Assembly (NCBI RefSeq): GCF_012224145.1
Contig: NZ_CP041030.1
Span: 868,001-932,000, forward strand
Direction: 5' to 3'
Source: Francisella sp. LA112445
GTDB lineage: Bacteria; Pseudomonadota; Gammaproteobacteria; Francisellales; Francisellaceae
Length of the DNA stretch: 64,000 bases
In this document: one piece after another, positions 19,098 through 27,577 of the stretch
Numbering within the stretch: the stretch's first letter is position 1
Layout: each line of letters begins with the position of its first letter
Notes under the pieces: generated by a model
Seen by the model: the letters and a program-made list of their open reading frames with translations, nothing else
Databases searched by the model: none
What the model was told of the DNA's origin: nothing
Program-made: the position numbers and the translations under genes

Positions 19098-19114
19098 TCA
19101 AATATTGTTAGAAT
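19086..19114 (+). promoter_or_regulatory. Candidate sigma-70 promoter of hfq
   Basis: TTGCTG (19086-19091), a 17-base spacer and TAGAAT (19109-19114). The predicted start of transcription is near 19121, giving a leader of about 65 bases that begins with a hairpin. Confidence 0.6.
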
Positions 19115-19122
19115 ATACGGCG

Positions 19123-19141
19123 AAGTTTAATTGTTAAACTT
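19123..19141 (+). promoter_or_regulatory. Hairpin at the 5' end of the predicted hfq mRNA
   Basis: AAGTTTAA-TTG-TTAAACTT is a perfect 8-bp stem with a 3-base loop, followed by an A/U-rich single-stranded stretch leading to the RBS AAAAGGAAG. This layout could serve mRNA stability or Hfq autoregulation; the latter is known in E. coli but is only inferred here. Confidence 0.45.
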
Positions 19142-19186
19142 GATAAAATAATAACTATAACAAAATAATTAAAAGGAAGTGAAACA

Positions 19187-19516
19187 ATGTCTAGAATATC
19201 ATCTTTACAAGACCCGTTCTTAAATGCTTTAAGAAAAGAAAAAGTAAGCGTATCAGTTTATCTTGTAAACGGAATCAAACTACAAGGTCAAGTAGAAGCT
19301 TTTGACCAATTCTGTATTGTACTTAGAAATACTGTAAACCAAATGGTTTATAAGCATGCTATTTCAACTATCGTACCAGCTAAGAGTGTAAGAATGGTTT
19401 ATAGCTCTTTTAACCCATACCACCAAAACTCAAATGAAGATCAAGATGATAATGTTGATGATGTTCATTCTGATGAGCTTGAAGCTCAAGAAAACGAAGG
19501 TAATGTTAACGAGTAA
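19187..19516 (+). CDS. hfq: RNA chaperone Hfq
   Basis: Hexameric Sm-like protein that pairs small RNAs with mRNAs. The Sm1 motif ([20 protein letters not shown] and following) and the Sm2 motif [10 protein letters not shown] are conserved. The last 35 or so residues are an acidic, asparagine-rich tail ([20 protein letters not shown]), so the product is 109 residues. RBS AAAAGGAAG is strong. In this genome hfq is separated from miaA by a minus-strand gene and from hflX by 314 bases, so it is probably transcribed alone from the promoter upstream. Confidence 0.97.
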   Translation: MSRISSLQDPFLNALRKEKVSVSVYLVNGIKLQGQVEAFDQFCIVLRNTVNQMVYKHAISTIVPAKSVRMVYSSFNPYHQNSNEDQDDNVDDVHSDELEAQENEGNVNE

Positions 19517-19543
19517 TTTAATTAGCTCGAATATTTATCAAAT

Positions 19544-19569
19544 TAGTTTAAAGTAATAATTTTAAACTA
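19544..19569 (+). repeat. 9-bp perfect hairpin downstream of hfq
   Basis: TAGTTTAAA and TTTAAACTA flank an 8-base loop, 27 bases after the hfq stop. No T-tract follows, so it is not a standard terminator. Its arms share the GTTTAA/TTAAAC core of the hairpin upstream of hfq. The rest of the 314-base hfq-hflX gap is AT-rich and holds only promoter-like sequences. Confidence 0.5.
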
Positions 19570-19672
19570 TCTAAATTCTTAGATAAAATTTTCAAATATC
19601 TTTTACATTGTATGCATCATCTCCTGACGTAGAGATAATTAGCTGATATACTTGTTTCAAAACTATTTATAG

Positions 19673-19702
19673 TTGACTTTAATATATTTTAAAATCTATC
19701 TT
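19673..19702 (+). promoter_or_regulatory. Candidate promoter for hflX
   Basis: TTGACT (19673-19678), 18 bases, TATCTT (19697-19702). A second TTGACT at 19796 pairs with TAGATT at 19818, but would give an almost leaderless message, so the first is preferred. Confidence 0.4.
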
Positions 19703-19830
19703 TGTTAGTTTATGGCATTTGATCATGAATTTTGAGGTTAAAGGTTTTAAAAAAGAATTCTAAGATTAATTTGTAGAATACGTATTTGTCTTAGGTTGAC
19801 TAATTATTTATTGGGAGTAGATTAGATTAA

Positions 19831-21135
19831 ATGGAATTTTTCCAATCTTATGAGGCAGGTAGCAAATGTCTACTTGTAAATATAAATTTTAAATATCATC
19901 GTGAGCTTAATGCAGATTTAGCTGAGCTTGAAGGCTTAGTTTTAGCTGCTGATAAAGTAGTTTTAGAAAGTCTTGATTTTAATCATCCAGAGCCTGATAT
20001 CAAATATTTCTGTGGTATGGGTAAGATGGAAATGATAAAGAATAAACGAGATGAAATAAAAGCGGATCTTGTTGTTTTTAACCATCCTCTAAGTCCATCT
20101 CAAGAGCGTAACATTGAAAAGCTACTTGAGTGTAAAATTATGGATAGAACTAGATTGATTCTAGAGATATTTTCATTACGGGCTAAGACACATGAAGGTA
20201 AACTCCAAGTTGAACTTGCACAGCTAAACTACCAATCAACACGTCTTGTAAAAGGTTGGACTCACTTAGAGAGACAAAAAGGTGGTATTGGTGTAAGAGG
20301 TGGTCCAGGTGAGACTCAGCTAGAGATCGATAGACGTTTAATCAGACAAAGAATAAAACAAATTACACAAAAACTTGATAAAGTAAAACATCATCGTGAT
20401 TTAAGTAGATCATCACGTAAGAAAAATAATATCCCAACAATATCATTTGTAGGTTATACAAACGCGGGTAAATCAACACTATTCAATAAAATTACAGATG
20501 CTCAGGTTTTAGCAAAAGACCAGCTTTTTGCAACACTTGACCCTACGTTGCGTAAAGTAATAGTTCCTAAGCTAGGAGAAGTTATATTTTCTGATACAGT
20601 GGGCTTTATTAAGAATCTGCCACATGATTTAGTAGAAGCATTTCATGCAACTTTAGAGGAGGCAATAGAGTCAGATCTGTTAGTTCATGTTATTGACTAT
20701 GCAGATGAAGATCATAAAAGTTATATTGAGCAAGTTGAAAGAGTGCTAAAAGAGATTGGTATTGCAGATAAAGAAATGATTTGTGTGTACAATAAGATTG
20801 ATAAGCTAGACGATATCTCTCCAAGCTTTGTTCAATTAGATGATTCTGATAGCAGTGTAGTAGCTAGAGTTTATCTATCAGCTCAGACAGGTCAAGGTAT
20901 TGACGAGTTTTATGAAGCATTAGCTACATTTTTTAATAAATCATGGATAAATGGCACTTTAGAATTACCTCCTAAATATTCAAAAGTTAGAGCGATGATG
21001 TATGAGTTAGGTGTAGTTGATAATGAAGATATTTCCGAGCATGGCAATTACTTGCTAGATATAAAGATATCAGAAGATGATTTTGAAAGATTTAATCGAG
21101 ATTTTGATTTAAATCTAGAAGAGTTTTTTTGTTAA
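19831..21135 (+). CDS. hflX: GTPase HflX
   Basis: A ribosome-associated GTPase that splits stalled or heat-damaged ribosomes. The N-terminal HflX domain (about 1-190) ends in the glycine-rich linker GGIGVRGGPGETQLEIDRR. The G domain has G1 GYTNAGKST, G3 DTVGF and G4 NKID. Its 434 residues match the family. The ATG is preceded by GGGAG at a rather long 13-base distance. It stands apart from hfq and hflK, with which it is normally clustered, because a minus-strand monooxygenase gene follows. Confidence 0.95.
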   Translation: MEFFQSYEAGSKCLLVNINFKYHRELNADLAELEGLVLAADKVVLESLDFNHPEPDIKYFCGMGKMEMIKNKRDEIKADLVVFNHPLSPSQERNIEKLLECKIMDRTRLILEIFSLRAKTHEGKLQVELAQLNYQSTRLVKGWTHLERQKGGIGVRGGPGETQLEIDRRLIRQRIKQITQKLDKVKHHRDLSRSSRKKNNIPTISFVGYTNAGKSTLFNKITDAQVLAKDQLFATLDPTLRKVIVPKLGEVIFSDTVGFIKNLPHDLVEAFHATLEEAIESDLLVHVIDYADEDHKSYIEQVERVLKEIGIADKEMICVYNKIDKLDDISPSFVQLDDSDSSVVARVYLSAQTGQGIDEFYEALATFFNKSWINGTLELPPKYSKVRAMMYELGVVDNEDISEHGNYLLDIKISEDDFERFNRDFDLNLEEFFC

Positions 21136-21139
21136 TATG

Positions 21140-22321
21140 TTAATCTTTCTTATATTCAGGAAGATCAATAGTATCATTAAATATCCCTGCACCAATAAAT
21201 TTTGAAATGACAGGAGTTGAAGATATTTTAACTGTAATTGTAGAAAGATACTTCTTCATAATTTCATCAGATGCGGCTAAAGATAGATTTGAAAGTCCAA
21301 CTTTTTGTTTTCTATTTATTATATCTTTTAACTTATCTTGCCATTCTTCAAAAGCTACTTTATAGTCGCCTTTGGCTTTATATAATTCACCAGCTAGTAC
21401 ATATGCTTCAACTATTGCAAATATGCTTCCTAGGCCCATTAGGATAGAAGGACAAGATGCAGCATCTCCAATTAAAGCAACTCTACCTTTATGCCAGTTG
21501 TCCATTTTTACTTGGCTAACATTATCAAAATAAATATATTCAACATTATCAAGTCTTTCAAGTATGTCAGGAGTCTCCCATTTATTATCTTTAAAGACTG
21601 ATTTTAGAAGCTGTTTTTTTTCTTCTGTAGTTGTTGGAAATTTTTTAACTAAACTTGCGTCAATAGTAAACATAAATAAAGTTTCATCTTCATCTAAACA
21701 GACTCTAGCTATTTGCTTATCATTACCAACACTAACAGCATAAGTAAACTTCTCAAAGTGGTTATAATCTTTTAGAGAAAATGCGGCAATATACTTGTTT
21801 AAATCATATTCTTCATATTCTGATTTATCAAATACTAACGAGCGAATATGTGAGTGTAAACCATCAGCACCTATGACTAGATCAAACTTTTCTGTAGTTT
21901 TATCAGAAAGATGAACAATTACTCCATCTTTTTGTTCTTCTAGGCTTTCTATGGAAGTGCCAAATCTTATATCAATTCCTTTACATGCATTATAGATAAC
22001 TTCTGAAATATCTCCTCGTTTAACACTTAGGAACTCACCATAGTTTTCTTTGATAAGAGAAGAAATATTTACCTTTGATGATCTTCTGCCATTTTCATCA
22101 AAACAATGAATGTGCTTTATTTGATAAGATTTTTCTTTTAATCGTTCAAGAAGTCCCATTTTTTCCATTATTTCACAGGCGTGTCCCCAAAAGTCAACAA
22201 GATGGCCACCTGATTTAAATTCAGGAGATTTTTCAAAGATAACAGGTTCAAAACCATACTCTCTAAGCCACCATGCTAAAGTAGGTCCTGCTATACCAAT
22301 TCCATTTATCGCAATTCTCAT
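21140..22321 (-). CDS. FAD-dependent monooxygenase of the PHBH/aromatic hydroxylase family
   Basis: A 393-residue class A flavoprotein monooxygenase. The N-terminal GxGxxG site (INGIGIAGPTLAWWLR), the DG motif (LVIGADGLHSHIRSLVF, about residue 150) and the GD motif (GRVALIGDAASCPSILMGLG, about 270) are all visible. The substrate is unknown; TetX-like and phenol hydroxylase-like members share these motifs. The start at 22321 is chosen over an ATG 33 bases upstream because AAAGGA lies 6 bases before it and the FAD site then begins at residue 3. It lies antisense between hflX and hflK, where these are usually contiguous, suggesting insertion. Confidence 0.85.
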   Translation of the reverse strand: MRIAINGIGIAGPTLAWWLREYGFEPVIFEKSPEFKSGGHLVDFWGHACEIMEKMGLLERLKEKSYQIKHIHCFDENGRRSSKVNISSLIKENYGEFLSVKRGDISEVIYNACKGIDIRFGTSIESLEEQKDGVIVHLSDKTTEKFDLVIGADGLHSHIRSLVFDKSEYEEYDLNKYIAAFSLKDYNHFEKFTYAVSVGNDKQIARVCLDEDETLFMFTIDASLVKKFPTTTEEKKQLLKSVFKDNKWETPDILERLDNVEYIYFDNVSQVKMDNWHKGRVALIGDAASCPSILMGLGSIFAIVEAYVLAGELYKAKGDYKVAFEEWQDKLKDIINRKQKVGLSNLSLAASDEIMKKYLSTITVKISSTPVISKFIGAGIFNDTIDLPEYKKD

Positions 22322-22506
22322 GTTTTTTCCTTTAGAAATTAGTCTAACTTTCAATTTTAGAGCTATATCTTTAGTTATTCAATATCATAGATGCAAGCAT
22401 TTGATAATTATTTGCAGATAGTGCAAAAATTGTATGATTTTTTATATATAATAGTTAAGTCGTAAGCATAAAAAAACTATTGTGAAATATATAGGAATAC
22501 TTATTT

Positions 22507-23571
22507 ATGATTAAAAAATTAAAACAAAAATGGTTTTGGAGCAAGAACTCTGAGCAGGGGCCTCCAGACTTAGAAGAAATTATAAAAAAATTTTTTGGTA
22601 AGAAGAAAAAAAATAATGATGATAACGAAAGTATCTACTCTAAAAATGCCAATAAAAATAACCCAATATTTGAGAAGCCACCAATTAAGAAAATAGCAGC
22701 TATTGTTATTGGTGTTTTAATTATTGCATGGGTAGGTTTTGGCTTTTATGTTGTTCAACCTGCTGAGCAAGCAGCTGTACTTAGGTTTGGTAAGTTTACA
22801 AAAATGGTTCAGCCAGGTTTGCATTGGTATCCATTAGGAGTTGATACAATTCGTAAAGAAAATGTCCAAGAGTTAAAAACTATCTCATTAAAAAGAGATA
22901 TGCTAACTTCAGAAGAAAATATTGTTCATGTTTCATTTACAGTACAGTATCGTATTTCTAATCTTCAAGATTATTTATTTGCAAATACAGATCCATCTCA
23001 GCTACTACAGCAATCATTAGAGAGTGCTGTTAGACAGGTTATTGGGCATAGTAATTTATCTGATATTCTAACAACACAAAGAGCATCGATAGCAGGTAAA
23101 GTTAAACAAGAGATGGAGGCTTTATTAAAAGAATATAAATCTGGTATTTATATAAGTGATGTTATTATGCAACCAGCTCAAGCTCCAGATGCTGTTAAAG
23201 ATGCTTTTGATGATGTTATAAAAGCAAGAGAAGATCAGGCTAGATTACAAAATGAAGCCGAATCTTATGCAAATAGAGTTATCCCTGTTGCTGAAGGTAA
23301 GGCGCAAAGAATTGTAGATCAAGCTAATGCCTATAAACAAGAAATAGTATTACAAGCCCAAGGTGAAGTAGCTGAGTTTGAACAATTATTACCAATATAC
23401 AAAAAATCACCAGATATTGTTATGAATCAAATGTATTTTAATACTATCTCAGATGTATTACAGCATAATAAAGTCTTCATAATCGATGGCGATGGCGCGA
23501 AAAACATTTTCTATGGTCTAGGAAGTAAGCAGAAACAAGCATTATTATCAAATACACAAGGAGGAAACTAA
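22507..23571 (+). CDS. hflK: FtsH modulator HflK
   Basis: Membrane SPFH/band-7 protein that with HflC forms a cage around the FtsH protease and limits its access to substrates. The N terminus has the QGPPDLEEIIKKFFG signature, one transmembrane helix spans about residues 66-87, and the band-7 domain follows from VVQPAEQAAVLRFG. Its 354 residues are somewhat short of the E. coli protein, mainly at the low-complexity ends. It is one base upstream of hflC, so the two are a tight pair. Confidence 0.95.
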   Translation: MIKKLKQKWFWSKNSEQGPPDLEEIIKKFFGKKKKNNDDNESIYSKNANKNNPIFEKPPIKKIAAIVIGVLIIAWVGFGFYVVQPAEQAAVLRFGKFTKMVQPGLHWYPLGVDTIRKENVQELKTISLKRDMLTSEENIVHVSFTVQYRISNLQDYLFANTDPSQLLQQSLESAVRQVIGHSNLSDILTTQRASIAGKVKQEMEALLKEYKSGIYISDVIMQPAQAPDAVKDAFDDVIKAREDQARLQNEAESYANRVIPVAEGKAQRIVDQANAYKQEIVLQAQGEVAEFEQLLPIYKKSPDIVMNQMYFNTISDVLQHNKVFIIDGDGAKNIFYGLGSKQKQALLSNTQGGN

Positions 23572-23572
23572 G

Positions 23573-24490
23573 ATGAGTAAACTTTTAAAAATAATCTTAG
23601 TACTTGTGGTAATCGCGGTAGTATTAGTTTTTAGTAGTAAATTTATTGTGAAGCAAGGTACAGAATCTGTAGTTTTAAGATTAGGTGAACTTGTTAAGAA
23701 AAATGGAAAGGTTATTGAGTATGAGCCAGGTATTCATATCAAAATTCCATTTTTAGATACAGTTAAAAACTATGATATGAGAAATCGAGTTTTAACTACA
23801 GATTCATCTCGTGTAGTTACAAAAGAGAAAAAAGATGTACTAATAAATGCTTATGTAGTTTGGAGAATTAATGACATTTCTAAATTCTTTATTAGTACAA
23901 GTGGGCAAGTCTTCAGAGCAGAAACTTTACTAAAGCAATTCTTAGAATCATCATTAAGAGCTGAAGTTGGTAAAAATGATATCCAAAGTTTGGTTAATAA
24001 TGATCGTGATAAGCTGATGATTGCTTTAACAAAAGATGTTGCAGTGCAGGCTAAAGAAATCGGTATATCTATAGTAGATGTTAGGGTTAATCAAATTGAC
24101 TTACCTGATACAATTACAGAATCTATATACCAAAGAATGAAATCATCAAGACATAAGGAAGCTTCACGTATAAGAGCTGAAGGTGAAAGAGCTGCGGAAA
24201 AAACAAAAGCAGCAGCTGATGCGAAAGTAACAGTAACTCTAGCAGAGGCAGAAAAGCAATCTAAGATTATTAGAGCCCAAGCAGATGCAAAAGCAGCTAA
24301 AATTTTCACAGATACTTATGCTAGCTCAGTTCCTTTATATGAGTTTTTAAAGAGCATGAACTCCTATAAGCAAAGCTTCGATGGTAAAAATCAAGTTGTA
24401 TTTATGCTTAAGCCTGATAGTAAGTTTTTTCAAGGCTTTAAGTTAGAGCCTAATAGTCAACTTGCTGAAGCTATGAAAGAGGCTAAATAG
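23573..24490 (+). CDS. hflC: FtsH modulator HflC
   Basis: Partner of HflK in the membrane. It has a single N-terminal transmembrane helix (about residues 5-22), then the SPFH domain starting at VKQGTESVVLRLGE. A long helical segment follows, rich in alanine and charge (RAEGERAAEKTKAAADAK), as in the family. The AGGAGG sequence before its start lies in the end of hflK. Three bases separate its stop from the downstream phosphatase ATG, so a hflK-hflC-phosphatase-engB operon is likely. Confidence 0.95.
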   Translation: MSKLLKIILVLVVIAVVLVFSSKFIVKQGTESVVLRLGELVKKNGKVIEYEPGIHIKIPFLDTVKNYDMRNRVLTTDSSRVVTKEKKDVLINAYVVWRINDISKFFISTSGQVFRAETLLKQFLESSLRAEVGKNDIQSLVNNDRDKLMIALTKDVAVQAKEIGISIVDVRVNQIDLPDTITESIYQRMKSSRHKEASRIRAEGERAAEKTKAAADAKVTVTLAEAEKQSKIIRAQADAKAAKIFTDTYASSVPLYEFLKSMNSYKQSFDGKNQVVFMLKPDSKFFQGFKLEPNSQLAEAMKEAK

Positions 24491-24493
24491 ATT

Positions 24494-24979
24494 ATGAATA
24501 AGGTAAAAGTGCTTTTTGTATGTAAAGGTAATATTTGTAGGTCTCCGACAGCTCATGGTATTTTTAGAGATATCATTAGAGAGAATAATCTTGAAGAGAA
24601 AGTTAGCGTAGAGTCTTGTGGCACTAGTTCACGTATGTGGGGACATGAGGGACATGGTGCTGATATGAGATCATTAGAAACAGCCAAAAAATATGACTGT
24701 GATCTTTCAGATCAAAAGTCGCAACAACTAGAAGAGTCAGACTTTGATAGGTTTGATTATATAGTTGCTATGGACCAAGAAAATGTTGATACTATGAGAC
24801 AGATGTTCCCAAAAGCTGATTTTTCAAAAGTATCAAGAATGCTTGAGTATGCATCAACAATTTCTATAAAAGATGTACCTGATCCATATTATGAAAATAA
24901 CTTTGATAAAGTTTTTCTGATGATTCATACTGCTTGTCAGGAACTTTTTGAAAAAATAAAATTAGAGCATAAATTATGA
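24494..24979 (+). CDS. Low-molecular-weight protein-tyrosine phosphatase
   Basis: A 161-residue cytosolic phosphatase. The C-x5-R loop is C10-KGNIC-R16 in the N-terminal strand and the general acid is D130 in VPDPYY, both canonical. In some bacteria such enzymes pair with BY-kinases of capsule export, but no kinase or capsule gene is near. Here it sits between hflC and engB, overlapping engB by 4 bases (ATGA). Substrate unknown. Confidence 0.9.
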   Translation: MNKVKVLFVCKGNICRSPTAHGIFRDIIRENNLEEKVSVESCGTSSRMWGHEGHGADMRSLETAKKYDCDLSDQKSQQLEESDFDRFDYIVAMDQENVDTMRQMFPKADFSKVSRMLEYASTISIKDVPDPYYENNFDKVFLMIHTACQELFEKIKLEHKL

Positions 24980-25572
24980 ATTATCGTAACGCAAAATATA
25001 TAATGGGAGCTGCAAAAGTTTCTCAACTTCCTGAAGATACAGGTGTTGAAGTAGCATTTGCAGGTAGATCAAATGCTGGTAAATCTAGCGCATTAAATAC
25101 ATTAACTGATCATAAAGGTTTAGCTAGAGTAAGTAAAACTCCAGGTAGAACACAGTTAATAAACTTATTTGATCTTGGTGATAATAAAAGACTAGTCGAT
25201 TTACCAGGTTATGGCTATGCTAAAGTTTCTGAAGCTATTAAAAAACAATGGCAAAGCGAAATGGAGAGTTATCTAACATCACGTCAATGTTTAGGAGGGA
25301 TTGTTCTTCTAGTTGACTCACGTCACGCACTAAAAGAGTTTGACTCTTTGATGATTGAGATGGCTATATCATTTGATTTAAACTTACATATACTTCTTAC
25401 AAAAGCTGATAAGCTAAATAATAAAGAAAGAGCTCAAGCCAATAGAATGATTGAGAGTTTTCTAAAAACATTTATTTCAACAGATAAGATCTCATATCAG
25501 TTATTTTCTTCATTAAGTAAAATGGGTCTAGATAAACTAAAAGAAAGATTAGATTCTTGGTATCAATTATAG
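24976..25572 (+). CDS. engB: Ribosome biogenesis GTP-binding protein EngB (YihA/YsxC)
   Basis: Small GTPase needed for large-subunit assembly. G1 is [10 protein letters not shown]3 is [10 protein letters not shown] and G4 is TKADKL. The 198-residue length matches. Its ATG overlaps the stop of the phosphatase gene. It appears to be the last gene of the hflK operon; the following 184-base gap is plain AT-rich sequence without a visible leader peptide or attenuator before the amino-acid genes. Confidence 0.95.
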   Translation: MNYRNAKYIMGAAKVSQLPEDTGVEVAFAGRSNAGKSSALNTLTDHKGLARVSKTPGRTQLINLFDLGDNKRLVDLPGYGYAKVSEAIKKQWQSEMESYLTSRQCLGGIVLLVDSRHALKEFDSLMIEMAISFDLNLHILLTKADKLNNKERAQANRMIESFLKTFISTDKISYQLFSSLSKMGLDKLKERLDSWYQL

Positions 25573-25756
25573 TATTTACTCAATTCTCAAATATTTAATA
25601 CATTTTGATATTTTGTATAAATATGTTCACGTTTTCAGAATATTTTTACTAGAAATAAAAAATAGCATAAACACTTTATTTAATTATTATTTAAAATGCA
25701 TTAGTATAAAGTAAGTTTATAAATCTATGATCAAATTTATGAGGTAATTCTATAGA

Positions 25757-27553
25757 ATGTACAAAATACTAAATTTCTATACAAAGGAAGAAGTTTCTAC
25801 TGATAGTTTTGTTTTTGCTGGAGAAAATGAACCCTGGGAAATCCAGATGGATATCGACAAAATCAGCAAAAAAATTAATAAAGACTACTTTACTCAAGCA
25901 TCTCCTTGTCTATCTAAATACATACCATTTATGCCCATAAAAGATCCATCAAGTTTTGTATCTCTTAGAGAGGCGCCTACTCCATTATTAAAGAGTAAAA
26001 TTATAGGTAAAGAGTTAGGTATAAATCTTTATTTTAAAGTTGAGGGTAAAAATCCTACAGGATCATTTAAAGATAGAGGATCTGCAGTAGATATCACTGT
26101 TGCTAAAGAATTAGGTGCAAAAGGTATAGTTTTAGCTTCAACAGGTAATATGGCGGCATCTTGTGCTTGTTATGCAGCTGCTGCAAAAATGCCATGTTTT
26201 ATTATTGTGCCAGAAGGTGTTGCAACATCTAAGTTAGCCCAAGTGATGTCATATGGCGGTAAGATAGTTCAGGTAAAAGGAAGTTATAATGCGGCTGCTA
26301 AGTTAGCTTTTGATATTGCAAAGTCAAAAGATTTCTTCCTTGCAGGGGATTATGCTTTTAGAGTTGAGGGACAAAAAACGGCAGCTTTTGAGTTGGTTGA
26401 TCAGCTTCTTTTCCAAGTGCCAGATGAAGTTATAGTACCAATTGGTTGTGGTACTAATATGACAGCTTACTATAAAGGTTTCTCTGAATATAAAGAGCTA
26501 GGTTTTATTAACTCATTACCAAAACTTACGGGTGTGCAATCTACTGGAGCAGATACTTTAGCTAGAGCATATCAAAAAAATCAAAATAGAGTTGAACCAC
26601 TAAAAGCTGCTAATACAATTGCTACTGCAATAGCAGTGCCATATCCTATTGATGGTGATAAGGCTATAGATGCTATTTATAACACTGGTGGAGAATCAAC
26701 AGCAGTTACAGATATGAAAATGCTTGAGGCTCAGTATTTATTATCAACAAAAGAAGGATTATTTGTTGAGTTAGCTTCAGCATCAACTATTGCTCATTTA
26801 CTTCAAAAATACAAAGATGGTAAGCTTCAAAAGGGTAGTACAGTAGTTTGTGTTCTATCAGGTGATGGGCTTAAAGATCCAAATGTTGTACTCAAATCAG
26901 CAATCCAACCACCGATTATACATCCGTCAGAAACTGATTTTGATAGACTTTACAATAGTCATTTCTTTGATAATAAGACAATGCTATTTATTGAGCAAAA
27001 TGAAGTGGTGTTTGATAGTTTACCAACTTTAGAAGAAGTCAAAAAAACATTAGGCGAGCTTTTTGGAGCTAACTATGATGAAGGATTTTTATCTAAGGTT
27101 AGAGAGTTAATTGAAAGATTCTTAGTTAAAGGTAAAACAATTAGTGTTTCTGATATTCAGGATATTATTCAAGATGCTACAGAGATGACAGATGCTGTGA
27201 GTAAAAATATTCTTGATGTCCAGTCATTTAAAGTCAATGTTGAGCTTGATCAAAAATCTGTGGCAGAAGTTACAGTTAAGATTGCAGATCAACTGTATTT
27301 TGCTTCTTGCTCTGGTGTAGGTCCTGTTGATGCTGTTTTAAATGCTTTATGTAGAGCATGTCCTAGCAATATTATTTATAACCTAACAGACTATAAAGTT
27401 AAGATACGTGGACAGGGTGCAGATGCCGTTGTTTACGTTGAAATGAGTCTAGAGAAAGAAGGTATAAAGAGTATTGGTAAATCAGTATCTCCAGATATAA
27501 TACAAGCTTCGGTTGAAGCATTTATTGATGCGTATAATATTGCTTATGCATAA
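25757..27553 (+). CDS. Threonine synthase fused to a C-terminal LeuA-type regulatory domain
   Basis: Residues about 60-405 are a fold-type II PLP enzyme of threonine synthase type. The PLP lysine is K105 in KNPTGSFKDRG, the phosphate and substrate loop is STGNMAAS, and the end is GDGLKDPN. About 80 linker residues follow. Residues about 490-598 look like the LeuA dimer/allosteric domain of isopropylmalate and citramalate synthases: SGVGPVDAVLNAL, LTDYKVKIRGQGADAVVYVEM, GKSVSPDIIQASVEAFIDAYN. At 598 residues it is far longer than plain ThrC. It lies 24 bases before ilvD. This suggests threonine made for isoleucine under branched-chain feedback control, which is inference. The SFKDRG motif argues against threonine dehydratase. 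Confidence 0.8.
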   Translation: MYKILNFYTKEEVSTDSFVFAGENEPWEIQMDIDKISKKINKDYFTQASPCLSKYIPFMPIKDPSSFVSLREAPTPLLKSKIIGKELGINLYFKVEGKNPTGSFKDRGSAVDITVAKELGAKGIVLASTGNMAASCACYAAAAKMPCFIIVPEGVATSKLAQVMSYGGKIVQVKGSYNAAAKLAFDIAKSKDFFLAGDYAFRVEGQKTAAFELVDQLLFQVPDEVIVPIGCGTNMTAYYKGFSEYKELGFINSLPKLTGVQSTGADTLARAYQKNQNRVEPLKAANTIATAIAVPYPIDGDKAIDAIYNTGGESTAVTDMKMLEAQYLLSTKEGLFVELASASTIAHLLQKYKDGKLQKGSTVVCVLSGDGLKDPNVVLKSAIQPPIIHPSETDFDRLYNSHFFDNKTMLFIEQNEVVFDSLPTLEEVKKTLGELFGANYDEGFLSKVRELIERFLVKGKTISVSDIQDIIQDATEMTDAVSKNILDVQSFKVNVELDQKSVAEVTVKIADQLYFASCSGVGPVDAVLNALCRACPSNIIYNLTDYKVKIRGQGADAVVYVEMSLEKEGIKSIGKSVSPDIIQASVEAFIDAYNIAYA

Positions 27554-27577
27554 GATATGTCTAAGGGTGAGTGAATT

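Noticed and set aside
19544-19569. Calling the hairpin after hfq a rho-independent terminator.
   Set aside because: The stem is almost all A-T and no T-run follows, so it is listed only as an inverted repeat.
25757-27553. Reading the PLP gene beside ilvD as threonine dehydratase (ilvA).
   Set aside because: The lysine motif KNPTGSFKDRG and the GDGLKDP ending are those of threonine synthase, and the regulatory domain is LeuA-like, not the ACT-like domain of IlvA.
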